A stretch of 64,000 nucleotides of DNA from Stieleria magnilauensis (lineage in GTDB: Bacteria > Planctomycetota > Planctomycetia > Pirellulales > Pirellulaceae), in NCBI GenBank assembly GCA_007753675.1, contig CP036432.1:9705381-9769380 (forward strand), written 5' to 3'. The notes under the pieces were generated by a model. That model did no database searches and was not told the DNA's origin. It saw only the letters and a program-made list of their open reading frames with translations. How positions within the stretch are numbered: the stretch's first letter is position 1; every line of letters begins with the position of its first letter. A program made the translations under genes and the position numbers. Below are positions 15,157-27,100 of the stretch, piece by piece.

Positions 15157-18100
15157 TTAGCCAAGCATCGAGTCCAAACCTTCGTCGACGCCCGTTCGCG
15201 AACTGCGATAAGCCGAAAGCATCGCAATCGGGTCGATAAACCGCCACGCAGGTAAACTGGAGGCGAACACCGTCATCAACGCCCCACCGCGCAATGCCCA
15301 GAACACGTATCCGATCGAAAACACACTCATCCCCGCACCCGCGGCCCCGACCATGACCATCATCGGTGAGTCGTCTTCGTTCTGCTCGGGGTCGTCCCAC
15401 TGCGTCCAAACGATCGCTTGTTGCAGGTCTTGACGCAGCAAACGTTCGAGTTGCTGCAGTTCGGGGGAGTGGCTGAGAGTCACACTGGAAGCATCGCTTG
15501 AAACCGCATAGACGCCGTAAAGCTGTCGTTCGGCTCGTATCACTTCCTCCGGCAACCCGTCGTTGCCCGGCAGGTCACCCCCATCGGACGGTCCCCCGAC
15601 GCCACCGTCCGACTTGGCACCTGGACCATGCAGGACCGAAGCCAAGGCGATGCCGGAGTCTTCGCCGGACGTTACGGTCGCCTCGGAGGTGTCCGTTGAT
15701 TCGTCGGATTCCGATTCGACCTCCGATGAAGTGTCGGCATCCGATTCGGTCGCGTTCTCGATCTCGGGTTCTTCGAAATCTGGATCGCTCGGTGGTGTCG
15801 GTCCCGATCCACTGACCACCGGCGCGACAACCGGAACTTCAAGGACCACCTCGGCAACATTGCTCGACAGCGTCCCGTCGGTGACTCGGTAAAAGAACGA
15901 GTCTTGGCCGAAGAAGCCCGCGTTCGGCGTGTAGGTAAAATTGCCGCCCGGATCCAAACTGAAGGTGCCGTTGGTCGGCGCGGCGACCAACACGATCGCG
16001 AGCGCATCACCGTCGATGTCGGTGTCATTGAAAATCACGCCCGCCACTCCGACGGACAATGTTTCACCGATCGTCACCGTGAACGCTTCCCCGGTCGCCG
16101 CGGGAGCTTCATTGACATCCGTGACGGCGATCGAGTTCGTCAGCGTTGTCGTCGAACCGTCACTGCTCGTCGCGCGAACCGTAATCGTTTCACTCGCCGA
16201 TGTTTCGTGATCGAGCGCTCCGGCAACTCGGACGATCCCCGTCGCGGTATCGATCGAGAATCGACCGCCGGCATCGTCGTCGAGTGAATACGTGACAGTG
16301 GCGCCGGCGTCCGCATCGCTGGCCAGTGCGGTGATGCCGACGGTGGTTCCGATCACCGCGTCCTCGGCAACTGAATTGGCCGACGAATCAACATCCGCAA
16401 TCGCGCTGATCGCATTGTCGTTGACGGGCGTCACCGTGATGGTGAAGGTCCCGGCGATCGCCGACGCGCCGTCTTCTCCGCCATCGGCGAGCGTAAACCC
16501 AAAGCCATCGCCGATTGTCTCGCTGTCGTCGTGACTGTACGTGACGTCTCCATTGTCCAGATCCGCCTGCGTGAACGTATCACCCAGCGTGAGGGTCCCG
16601 AATCCTGCCAACGTCAACGTCCCGTTGTCGACGGCGTCCGTGACGGTGTACGTCAAACCCGTCGAAGCGTCGTCGACATCACTGCCGCTGAGCATGCCCG
16701 GCGTGATCGCGGTTCCCGTCGCCCCTTCGGCAACCGTCATCCCCAAGTTGGTTGCCAGGTTCGGTGAATCATTGACCGCCGTGATATCAACGTTGACGGC
16801 GCCGATCGTTTGATCCGTTCCGCCCCCGCTGCCGGTGTTGCCGCCGTCGTTGACGACGACTTGGATCGTGTCGGCGTCGTTACCGAAGGTGTGTGGCGTT
16901 CCGTGCAGGTACTGGATGTTGGCCGGAGTGTCCAAGAACGTGTTCAAGTCGGCCAGTGAACCGGTCAACGTCAATGTCCCCGTTCCCGATCCGCCCACGG
17001 TGACTCCGCCGCCGGTCGATGCCGAGAGATCCCCACCGGTCGAGGTCGAAAGCGTGACCGTCAGGTTGCCGCCGTTGTCATCCAGGTCACTCAGGTTGAT
17101 CGCCGACAGGTCGACGTTGCTGCTGACGTCTTCGGTCACCGTGATGTCGCTCGGCAGGCCGGCGCCGGTCGGGTCATCGTTGATCGAGGCGACCGAGATG
17201 TCACGCGTTTGCGTGTTCGAATCCACATCGCCATCGTTGACAGTAAACGAGACCGTGCGGGTCGCGGTCGAGGGGTTGTCGCTGCTGTTGGTGTAGGTGA
17301 TGCTCCGCAGCGCCGCTTCGTACTGGGCGACCGTTGCGGTGCCGGTCAGGGTCATCGTTCCGCTGCCCGCGTTCCAAACCCCGCTGATCCCGTTCTGGTC
17401 GACGAAGATCAATACGTCTTCGCCGTTGGTGTAGTTCGCGGTGATCTGGACGACGGCTGATTCCAGATTCGTGTCGTCGCTGTCACTCAAGGCCAGCGTG
17501 GACGTGATCGCCACGGCACCGTCATTTTCGGTGTAGGCCAGCGTGCTGCCTTCAATCGACGCTTCCACCGGAGCGTCGTTGCCGGCGGTCACCGTCCAGT
17601 TAAACGTACTGCTGGTCGTCGTCCCGGCGCCGTCGTCGACGGTGAAGTCGAACGAATCGCTCGTCGTTTCCGAGCCGTCGTGATCGTAAGTGATCAGACC
17701 CGCATCGATGTCCGCTTGGGTGAACGTGTCACTGACGTTCAACGCAACGCCGAGACGGTACAGCGTTCCATTGGTCGGCACCGCATCGACGGTGTAAACC
17801 AATTGACTGTCCGTGTTGTCCACGTCGGTCGTTTCCAGCATCGCCGTGGTCACGGTGTTACCGACGGAGCCTTCCGGGACCGTGTCGCCGGTATTGGTCG
17901 CCAGCACCTGTTCGTCGTTGACCGCGGTGATATCAACGTTGACGGTGCCGATCGTTTGATCCGTTCCACCGCCGGATCCGGTGTTGCCGCCATCGTTGAC
18001 GACGACTTGAATCGTGTCGGCGTCGTTGCCGAAGGTGTGGGGCGTGCCGTGCAGATACTGGATGTTCGCCGGAGTGTCCAAGAACGTGTTCAAGTCGGCC

Positions 18101-21100
18101 AGTGAACCGGTCAGGGTCAATGTGCCGGTGCCGCTACCGCCCACGGTGACTCCGCCACCGGTCGACGCCGAAAGATCCCCACCGGTCGAGGTCGAAAGCG
18201 TGACCGTCAGGTTGCCGCCATTGTCATCCAGGTCCGCCAAGTTCAGCGCCGACAGATCGACGTTGCTGCTGACGTCTTCGGTCACCGTGATGTCGCTCGG
18301 CAGGCCGGCACCGGTCGGATCATCGTTGATCGAGGCGACCGAGATGTCACGCGTTTGCGTGTTCGAATCCACATCGCCATCGTTGACGGTGAACGAGACC
18401 GTGCGGGTCGCGGTCGAGGGGTTTTCGCTGCCGTTGGTGTAGGTGATGCTCCGCAGGGCCGCTTCGTACTGGGCGACCGTTGCGGTGCCGGTCAGGGTCA
18501 TCGTTCCGCTGCCGGCGTTCCAGACGCCGCTGATCCCGTTCTGGTCGACGAAGGTCAATACGTCTTCGCCGTTGGTGTAGTTCGCGGTGATCTGGACGAC
18601 GGCTGATTCCAGATTCGTGTCGTCGCTGTCACTCAAGGCCAGCGTGGACGTGATCGCCACGGCGCCGTCGTTTTCAGTGTAGGCCAGCGTGCTGCCTTCA
18701 ATCGACGCTTCCACCGGAGCGTCGTTGCCGGCGGTCACCGTCCAGTTAAACGTACTGCTGGTCGTCGTCCCGGCGCCGTCGTCGACGGTGAAGTCGAACG
18801 AATCGCTCGTCGTTTCCGAGCCGTCGTGATCGTAAGTGATCAGGCCTGCATCGATATCCGCTTGAGTAAACGTGTCGCTGACGCTCAAGACGACCGCGCT
18901 GCGGTACAGCGTTCCATTGGTCGGCACCGCATCGACGGTGTAAACCAATTGACTGTCGGTGTTGTCCACGTCGGTCGTTTCCAGCATCGCCGTCGTCACG
19001 GTGTTACCGACGGAGCCTTCCGGGACCGTGTCACCGGTGTTGGTCGCCAGCACCTGTTCGTCGTTGACCGCCGTGATGTCAACATTGACGGTGCCGATGG
19101 TTTGATCGGTTCCGCCGCCGGATCCGGTGTTGCCGTTGTCGTTGACGACGACTTGGATCGTGTCGGCGTCGTTACCGAAGGTGTGGGGCGTGCCGTGCAG
19201 ATACTGGATGTTCGCCGGAGTGTCCAAGAACGTGTTCAAGTCGGCCAGTGAACCGGTCAACGTCAATGTGCCGGTGCCGCTACCGCCCACGGTGACTCCG
19301 CCGCCGGTCGATGCCGAAAGATCCCCACCGGTCGAGGTCGAAAGCGTGACCGTCAGGCTGCCGCCGTTGTCATCCAGGTCCGCCAAGTTCAGCGCCGACA
19401 GGTCGACGTTGCTGCTGACGTCTTCGGTCACCGTGATGTCACTCGGCAGGCCGCCTGCATTCGTCGGATCATCGTTGATCGAGGCGACCGAGATGTCACG
19501 CGTTTGCGTGTTCGAATCCACGTCGCCATCGTTGACAATGAACGAGACCGTGCGGGTCGCGGTCGAGGGGTTTTCGCTGCCGTTGGTGTAGGTGATGCTC
19601 CGCAGGGCCGCTTCGTACTGGGCGACCGTTGCGGTGCCGGTCAGGGTCATCGTTCCGCTGCCGGCGTTCCAGACGCCGCTGATCCCGTTCTGGTCGACGA
19701 AGGTCAATACGTCTTCGCCGTTGGTGTAGTTCGCGGTGATCTGGACGACGGCTGATTCCAGATTCGTGTCGTCGCTGTCACTCAAGGCCAGCGTGGACGT
19801 GATCGCCACGGCGCCATCATTTTCGGTGTAGGCCAGCGTGCTGCCTTCGATCGACGCTTCCACCGGAGCGTCGTTACCGGCAGTGACCGTCCAGTTGAAC
19901 GTACTGCTGGTCGTCGTCCCGGCGCCGTCATCGACGGTGAAGTCGAACGAATCGCTGGTCGTTTCCGATCCGTCATGATCGTACGTGATCAGGCCCGCAT
20001 CGATATCCGCTTGAGTGAACGTGTCGCTGACGCTCAAGGCGACGCCGAGACGGTACAGCGTTCCATTGGTCGGAACTGCGTCGACCGTATAAACCAATTG
20101 GCTGTCGGTGTTATCGACGTCGGTCGTTTCCAGCATCGCCGTGGTCACGGTGTTACCGACGGAGCCTTCCGGGACCGTGTCGCCGGTGTTGGTCGCCAGC
20201 ACCTGTTCGTCGTTGACCGCGGTGATGTCAACGTTGACGGCGCCGATCGTTTGATCCGTTCCGCCCCCGCTGCCGGTGTTGCCGCCGTCGTTGACGACGA
20301 CTTGAATCGTGTCGGCGTCGTTGCCGAAGGTGTGGGGCGTGCCGTGCAGATACTGGATGTTCGCCGGAGTGTCCAAGAACGTGTTCAAGTCGGCCAGTGA
20401 ACCGGTCAGGGTCAATGTGCCGGTGCCGCTACCGCCCACGGTGACTCCGCCGCCGGTCGATGCCGAAAGATCCCCACCGGTCGAGGTCGAAAGCGTGACC
20501 GTCAGGCTGCCGCCGTTGTCATCCAGGTCCGCCAAGTTCAGCGCCGACAGGTCGACGTTGCTGCTGACGTCTTCGGTCACCGTGATGTCGCTCGGCAGGC
20601 CGGCGCCGGTCGGGTCATCGTTGATCGAGGCGACCGAGATGTCACGCGTTTGCGTGTTCGAATCCACATCGCCATCGTTGACGGTGAACGAGACCGTGCG
20701 GGTCGCGGTCGAGGGGTTTTCGCTGCCGTTGGTGTAGGTGATGCTGCGCAGTGCGGCTTCGTACTGGGCAACCGTGGCGGTGCCGGTCAGTGTTAGCGTT
20801 CCGCTGCCCGCGTTCCAGACGCCGCTGATCCCATTCTGATCGACGAAGGTCAACACGTCTTCGCCGTTGGTGTAGTTCGCGGTGATCTGAACCACCGCCG
20901 ATTCCAGATTCGTGTCGTCGCTGTCACTCAGCGCCAGCGTGGACGTGATCGCCACGGCGCCGTCGTTTTCGGTGTAGGCCAGCGTGCTGCCTTCAATCGA
21001 CGCTTCCACCGGAGCGTCATTGACGGTCGTGACGGTGAAGTTAAACGTTCCCGTTGCCGGTGTCGCGCCGTCTTCCCCACCGTCGGCCAGCGAGAAACTG

Positions 21101-24100
21101 AACGCATCGCTGGTCGTTTCGCTGCCGTCGTGGTCGTAGGTCACGTCTCCGGCATCAATGTCGGCTTGGGTGAAGGTGTCATTGAGTCCCAAGGCGCCGA
21201 ATCCGGCCAGGTACAGCGTGCCGTTGTCGGTCACGTCGGTGACGGTGTAGGTCAGCCCGGCGCCGCTATCATCGACGTCACCTTCGTTGAGCATCGCTGT
21301 CGTGATCGCGGTTCCGGTGGAACCTTCCAAAACCGTCGTGCCGGTGTTGGTCGCGACCGTCGGCGCATCGTTCAGGTCATTGACGTTGACGGTCAGCGTT
21401 TCGTCGTAGTAGTTCGATGCGGAGTCCGTCACGCGCACGATCACGCTGTAGGACGACTTGGTCTCGTAGTCCAGGATTCCATCGGTCAGCACCAGTTCGT
21501 CACTGGAAACGCCGCCGATGGAGAAGTTCGCTGCATCGGCCCCGCCGAGGATCGAATAGGTGAATGTCTCGCCCGCATCGACATCCGTAGTGGTCAGGGT
21601 GGCGACGCTGACGCCGCCGGTGGTATCGGTGAATTCGTTGACCGAAGGGGTGTCGGGGGCGATGTCGGTCGGCGTTTGATTGTTGGGGAACGCCGCGATG
21701 GCGGTCAGTTTCTCCGATCCGGACGTCAATCCGATGTCCGAACCGTCCATCAGCAGCGATGCCGTGGCGGCACCATTGCCTGCGCCGGCAACCAACGTCG
21801 TCTGCGTGACCGACAACGCGATGATGTCGTGCTTTTTGACCGCCAACGCGTTGCTGCCGACGCCCGAATCGCGATCGACCGAGAGTACGATGGTCCCGGC
21901 CAGGATGGTGTGGCCGCCGATGACGGCGTCGGTTTCATAGAGTTCGACGCCGTTGATCTTTTCGGAGAAACCGAGGTTGGTATCGGAGCCATCCAGCAGC
22001 GTCTGCAGCGTGCCGCTGGTCGTTCCCGCACCCACATCGGTCGTTTCAAACAACAACAAGGAGGTATCCAGTCCAGTCGCATCGGTGGTCAGCAAGAAAT
22101 CGCCGGCCTGAAGCACGGTGTCCCCAACGGTCGTGTTTTGTTCGACCAGCGAGATCCCGCGCACATCGGCGCCGACCGGATCGTCCAGCAGCAGATAGAA
22201 ACTGCCCGACGAATAGTCGCCAGGTGTATCAGCACGGAACACGATCACATCGTTCTTCGAAATCGCCAGCGTGTTGGTGCTAACCAGCGTTTCATTGTCG
22301 GCGGTCGAAAACAGCACGTCGCCTTCGAGCAGATTGAAGTTGGAGCTGCCGACCTGGAGATCGGCCGTGACATAGTGCAGGGCGTCGATCTTGGTGTCAC
22401 CGCCGAAGGTGTCCAGATTGAACACCGACGTCGCGGTGCCGGACGTCGTCCCGCTGACCGGTTCCAGCAAAAGGTCCGGATCACCCAGGCGGAGTACTTC
22501 TCCGGCGGTCCAGGAATTGAGCCCGGCGGCGCCTTTGGAATTCACATCACCGTCGGTACTGAACCAAAACGCGGTGTCATTGGCGGCGGCCACGAATTCA
22601 GGCGGGTTTTGGTCCCACAGGAACAAGAATGGCTGGACGGTCGTTTCGCCGGTGTTGTTTTCGACTTCATTGCGTTCGCTCCAACTCGATCCGTCCCACA
22701 GCGGATTGTTCAGGTCTCCACCCGCATCGAGCGCGGTCAGCATGATCTGATTCGTTTCGGGACGACTGGTCAGCGTGATCGTGCGTACCTGGTCCTTGAG
22801 ATCGACGCCTTGCGTCTCGGCCGACCAGCCGCCGCCGCTGTCCCAGGTGCGATAACTAAAACGGTTGTCGTTCTCCGAATACACGGCCAGCAGATCACCC
22901 GACTGGGATTCAAACGCGACGGCCACACTCAGGAAGGTGTTGTTGGTCTCCGACGTGGAGGCCAGCAGTTTGTCACCCCAGCTGTTTCCGTCCCAGACGG
23001 CCAGCCAAGTCTCGTTGTTGGAGGTGTGGGCGGCAAAGGCGATGCGGTCGGTGTTCGGGTCCGAGGCAACGCTGGTCCAGGTCACTTGTCCGGTCACACC
23101 ACCGGGCGGAGTGATCGATTGCTGGGCCGACCAGGAGCCGCCGTCCCAAACGCGATACAACGCGCTGGCGGTGTTGTCGCCGTAGACCACCATGGCGTCA
23201 CCGCTTTGCGATTCGTAGCTCACGAAGACCTCGGTGTTGCCCGCGCCGGCGGTGGTGGTCAGGGTTTGGGCATTCCCCCAGGCGTTCCCGTCCCAGACCA
23301 GCGCGTAATCCTGGTGGGCGGCGTTGCTGACGACCAGCACCATTTCGTCCGAGGCCGGGTCGGAAGCGAAACGCATCTGCTCGGCTTCGCCGGCGATCGG
23401 GGTGGTGATCGTGTTGGTCGCCGACCACGCCGTTCCGTTCCAAACCCGATAGGACAGTCCGTCGGTTCCCGTCGCTGCGTTGTTCCAGACCAGCACGGCG
23501 TCACCGCTGACCGATTCGTATTCGATCGCAAATCCCCACTTGGTGGAATCCGTAACGGTGGCGAAATCGTTGAACGTAAAGGCCGTCCAGGCCGACCCGT
23601 CCCACATCTGGCCGCTCAGATTGCCGGCCGCGTCGACGCCAATGACGATCTTTTCGTCTCGGTCGGGCGACTCCGCTCCGTCGATGACGCGCCATGGACC
23701 GCCGATGTCGGCGGTGTTGACTTCGATACTGAAGTCGTTGCCGTTGAAATCGGCCGCCTGCGGGGTGGACAGGCCGTTTTGAGACCAAATCACGGTAGAG
23801 GGGCCGTCGAAAGAGGTATCGGTCACGTTCAGGACGGTGACGCTGATCGCCTGCACGGCGCTGCCGGTCGTTCCGTCACTGGCGGTGACTTGGACTTCGT
23901 AGACGTTGTCGCCTTCGACATCCAACGGATTTTCGTAGTCGGGCGGGCTGATGAACGTCAAGACGCCGGAGTTGGTGTCGATCGAGAAGAACGCCTGGTC
24001 GGCGCCGCCGGTGATCGAATACGTCGGCGTGGCGGCTTCGGCGTCCGTGGACGTGACCGTCAACACCGCGGTCTGGTTCTCGTCCACCGCGACGGTGTTG

Positions 24101-27100
24101 GACGACGTGAAGACCGGATCATCGTTGACCGCAGTGATCGTCAGGTTGAACGTTCCGGTGGCCGGCGTCGATCCGTTTTCTCCGCCATCAGCCAGCGAGA
24201 AATTGAAGGCGTCGCTGGTCGTTTCGCTGCCGTCGTGGTCGTAGGTGACGTCACCGGCGTCGATGTCAGCCTGGGTGAAGGTGTCGTTCAATCCCAAGGC
24301 GCCGAACCCGGCCAGATACAGCGTGCCGTTGTCGGTGACGTCGGTGATCGTGTAGGTCAATCCGGCGCCGCTATCGTCGACGTCGCCTTCGTTGAGCATC
24401 GCGGTCGTGATCGCGTTCCCGGTGGAGCCTTCCAGCACGGTTGCACCGGTGTTGGTTGCAACGGTGGGGGATTCATTGACATCCGTGACCGTCACGGCGA
24501 TGGCTTGGGTGTCGGTTGAAATTCCGTCAGAGACCTGCACCGTGACGTCGTACACGTTGTTGCCACCGTTGTCGGTCGGCGATTCGAAGTTGGGTGCCGA
24601 CACGAACGTCAGCACACCGGAATTGGAATCGATCGCGAACTTGGTCGAATCAAGTCCGCCGATGATGCTATAGGTCAGTGTTTGTGCGGGCACGTCGCCG
24701 TCGACGGCCGTCACGGTGGTCACCGCTGTTCCATTCTCTGCTGCATTGAGGGCGGCAGTCGCGCCGGCGCCGTTGCTGGTGATCGTCGGTGCCGAGTTGG
24801 GGGTGTAGCTGACTTGAATGTTGTCAAATTGCACATTGCCGCCCGGGCCCCCGCCGCCGATCGCAGAGACATAGAAACGAATGCGAGTGTCTGCTGCGGT
24901 GTAACCGCTGATGTCAAACGAAAGCGTTCCTATGCCGGTATTTGTGGTCGCGTCGATTGTCGCCAGAGTGCTATAGCTGGAACCGCCATTGCCGGAGACT
25001 TCGACCAGGACCGTCCGGTCACCGGTCAAGGTATTGTTGTAGGTGAAATCAAAGGTTGCTGCTGAGGCTGAACTCAGATCGACGGTGCGATAAACGTTGG
25101 TGCCGACGTTCGTGGCGTCAACCCGAAGTCCTCCGTCCTTTGCTTTGATGGTTCCACTCAACGGATCGCCATCCTCGGAATCCACCCAACTGGTACTCCA
25201 GACTTCGGTGCCGTTGCTGTTGCTGTACGCATCGGCGTTGAACAGATCGAGAAACTGTCCGTCATCGGCGACGTCGGATACCGTCACTGCAATGGCTTGG
25301 GTATCGACGAGTGTGCCGTCGCTGACCTGGACGATGACGTCATAGACGTTGTTGCCGCCGTTGTCGGTCGGCGATTCGAAATCGGGTGCGGAGACAAACG
25401 TCAACACCCCGGTGCTGCCGTCGATCGCAAATTTCGCCGAATCCAATCCTCCGCTGATCGAATAGGTCAGCGTTGCGGCGGGCAAATCGGCATCGGTGGC
25501 GGTCACCGTTGAAACATACAGTCCGTTTTCGAACGTGTTGACTGCGGCGGTCGCGCCGCCACCGTCGGAGGTGATGACCGGATTATTGTCGTTCACCGGG
25601 GTGACGGTGAAGTTGAAGGTTCCCGTCGCGGGGGTGGCTCCGTCTTCACCGCCGTCGGCCAGCGAGAAACTGAACGCGTCGCTGGTCGTTTCGCTGCCGT
25701 CGTGGTCGTAGGTCACGTCGCCGGCATCGATGTCGGCTTGGGTGAAGGTGTCATTGAGTCCCAAGGCGCCGAACCCGGCCAGGTACATCGTCCCGTTGTC
25801 GGTGACGTCGGTGATGGTGTACGTCAACCCGGCGCCGCTGTCGTCGACGTCGCCTTCGTTGAGCATTGCCGTGGTAATCGCCGTCCCGGTCGAGCCTTCC
25901 AGGACCGTCGTACCGGTGTTGGTCGCGATCGTGGGAGATTCATTCACGTCATTGACATTGATCGTGAACACTTCACTGTACGTATTACTCGCGGAGTCGG
26001 TGACTTCGACGGTGATGTTGTGCGAGGTCGACGACTCGAAATCGATCAAGGAGGCATTGGCCACGGAAATTTCACCAGCGGCGCTGATGGCAAATCGACC
26101 GCCGGCACTATCGGTCAGAGCGTAAGTGAACGTGTCACCGGCGTCAGGGTCCACGGCAGAGACGCTTCCGACGACCGTCGTGTTTGTCGCGTCTTCACGC
26201 ACGGACATCGAGAGTGCTGGAGTGCTGGCGGTGAATCCGCCACCGGAAATGTGCTGTTCGGTGAGGTTGTTACCGCTCACCGAATCGGTGACGATGCCGC
26301 CGGTGGAAAGATCATTGAAGGTCCAATTGGCGATCATCCCTGATTCGGTATTGGGTAACGTTTGGTCGTAGTTCGTGGAAATCTCGCCGACGGTGCGGAC
26401 GTCGTTGAAGATGCGGACGTCGTACAGCGTGCCGGAAAAGACGTCGATCGTATTGAAGCCACCCAGCACCGAATCTTGGTCCTGCCCGAAGACAAGCTCA
26501 CCCGTGCCGGTTATCGTTTGACCGGTTTGATACCCCGTAAACGATTCGACCAAGGCGCCATCGACATAGAAATCCACGGCTCCGTTGGTTGCATCCCAGC
26601 TAACGGCCACATGATGTTTGTTGCCGTCAAACAGCTGGGTGTAGGTTCCCGTGGTGCTTTGCAAGGGCGACCCGTTGGAGTTTGCCGCAAACCAGATGCG
26701 GCCGTCGCTCTTGAGCAGTAAGGCGAGTTCTTCGTCATTGGCCCCATCGGCATACGACAGCAGCGGAGACAGATCTGCGCCGGGAGTGTCGATCGCGAAC
26801 GAGGATTCGATGGTTAGTGTCGTCAGTCCACCGAGCAGTCCACCGCCATCGTCGGCGACGAAATAGGTGTCATTGCCCCCGTCATTGTTCAGCCCAAGGC
26901 CACCGGTTGCCGTACTTGTTGTCGTCAGATCGGTGGGGGCATCGTTGACGTCGGTCTCAAAGGCACCCAGATCCGGTGCAGCATCGTAGTAGAGCCCCGG
27001 ATCACTGCCGTTCATGTCCGGCTGGCTGCCGCCCAGATCGACCCCCGCATCAATCGCCGGACTGGTCGGGTTGGTGAGCGAAAAATCGCCAGCTGCCGAG

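Noticed and set aside
16770..21020. CRISPR-like array suspected from regular repetition
   Set aside because: The units are 1146 bp, coding and continuous, without short repeats and spacers.
21130..24519. Long plus-strand open frame (1129 aa) opposite GP1, and many similar ones opposite GP1-GP3
   Set aside because: They are antisense shadows of the GC-rich repetitive coding strand; the translations are Arg/Gly/Val-rich, without domains, and repeat wherever the giant genes repeat.
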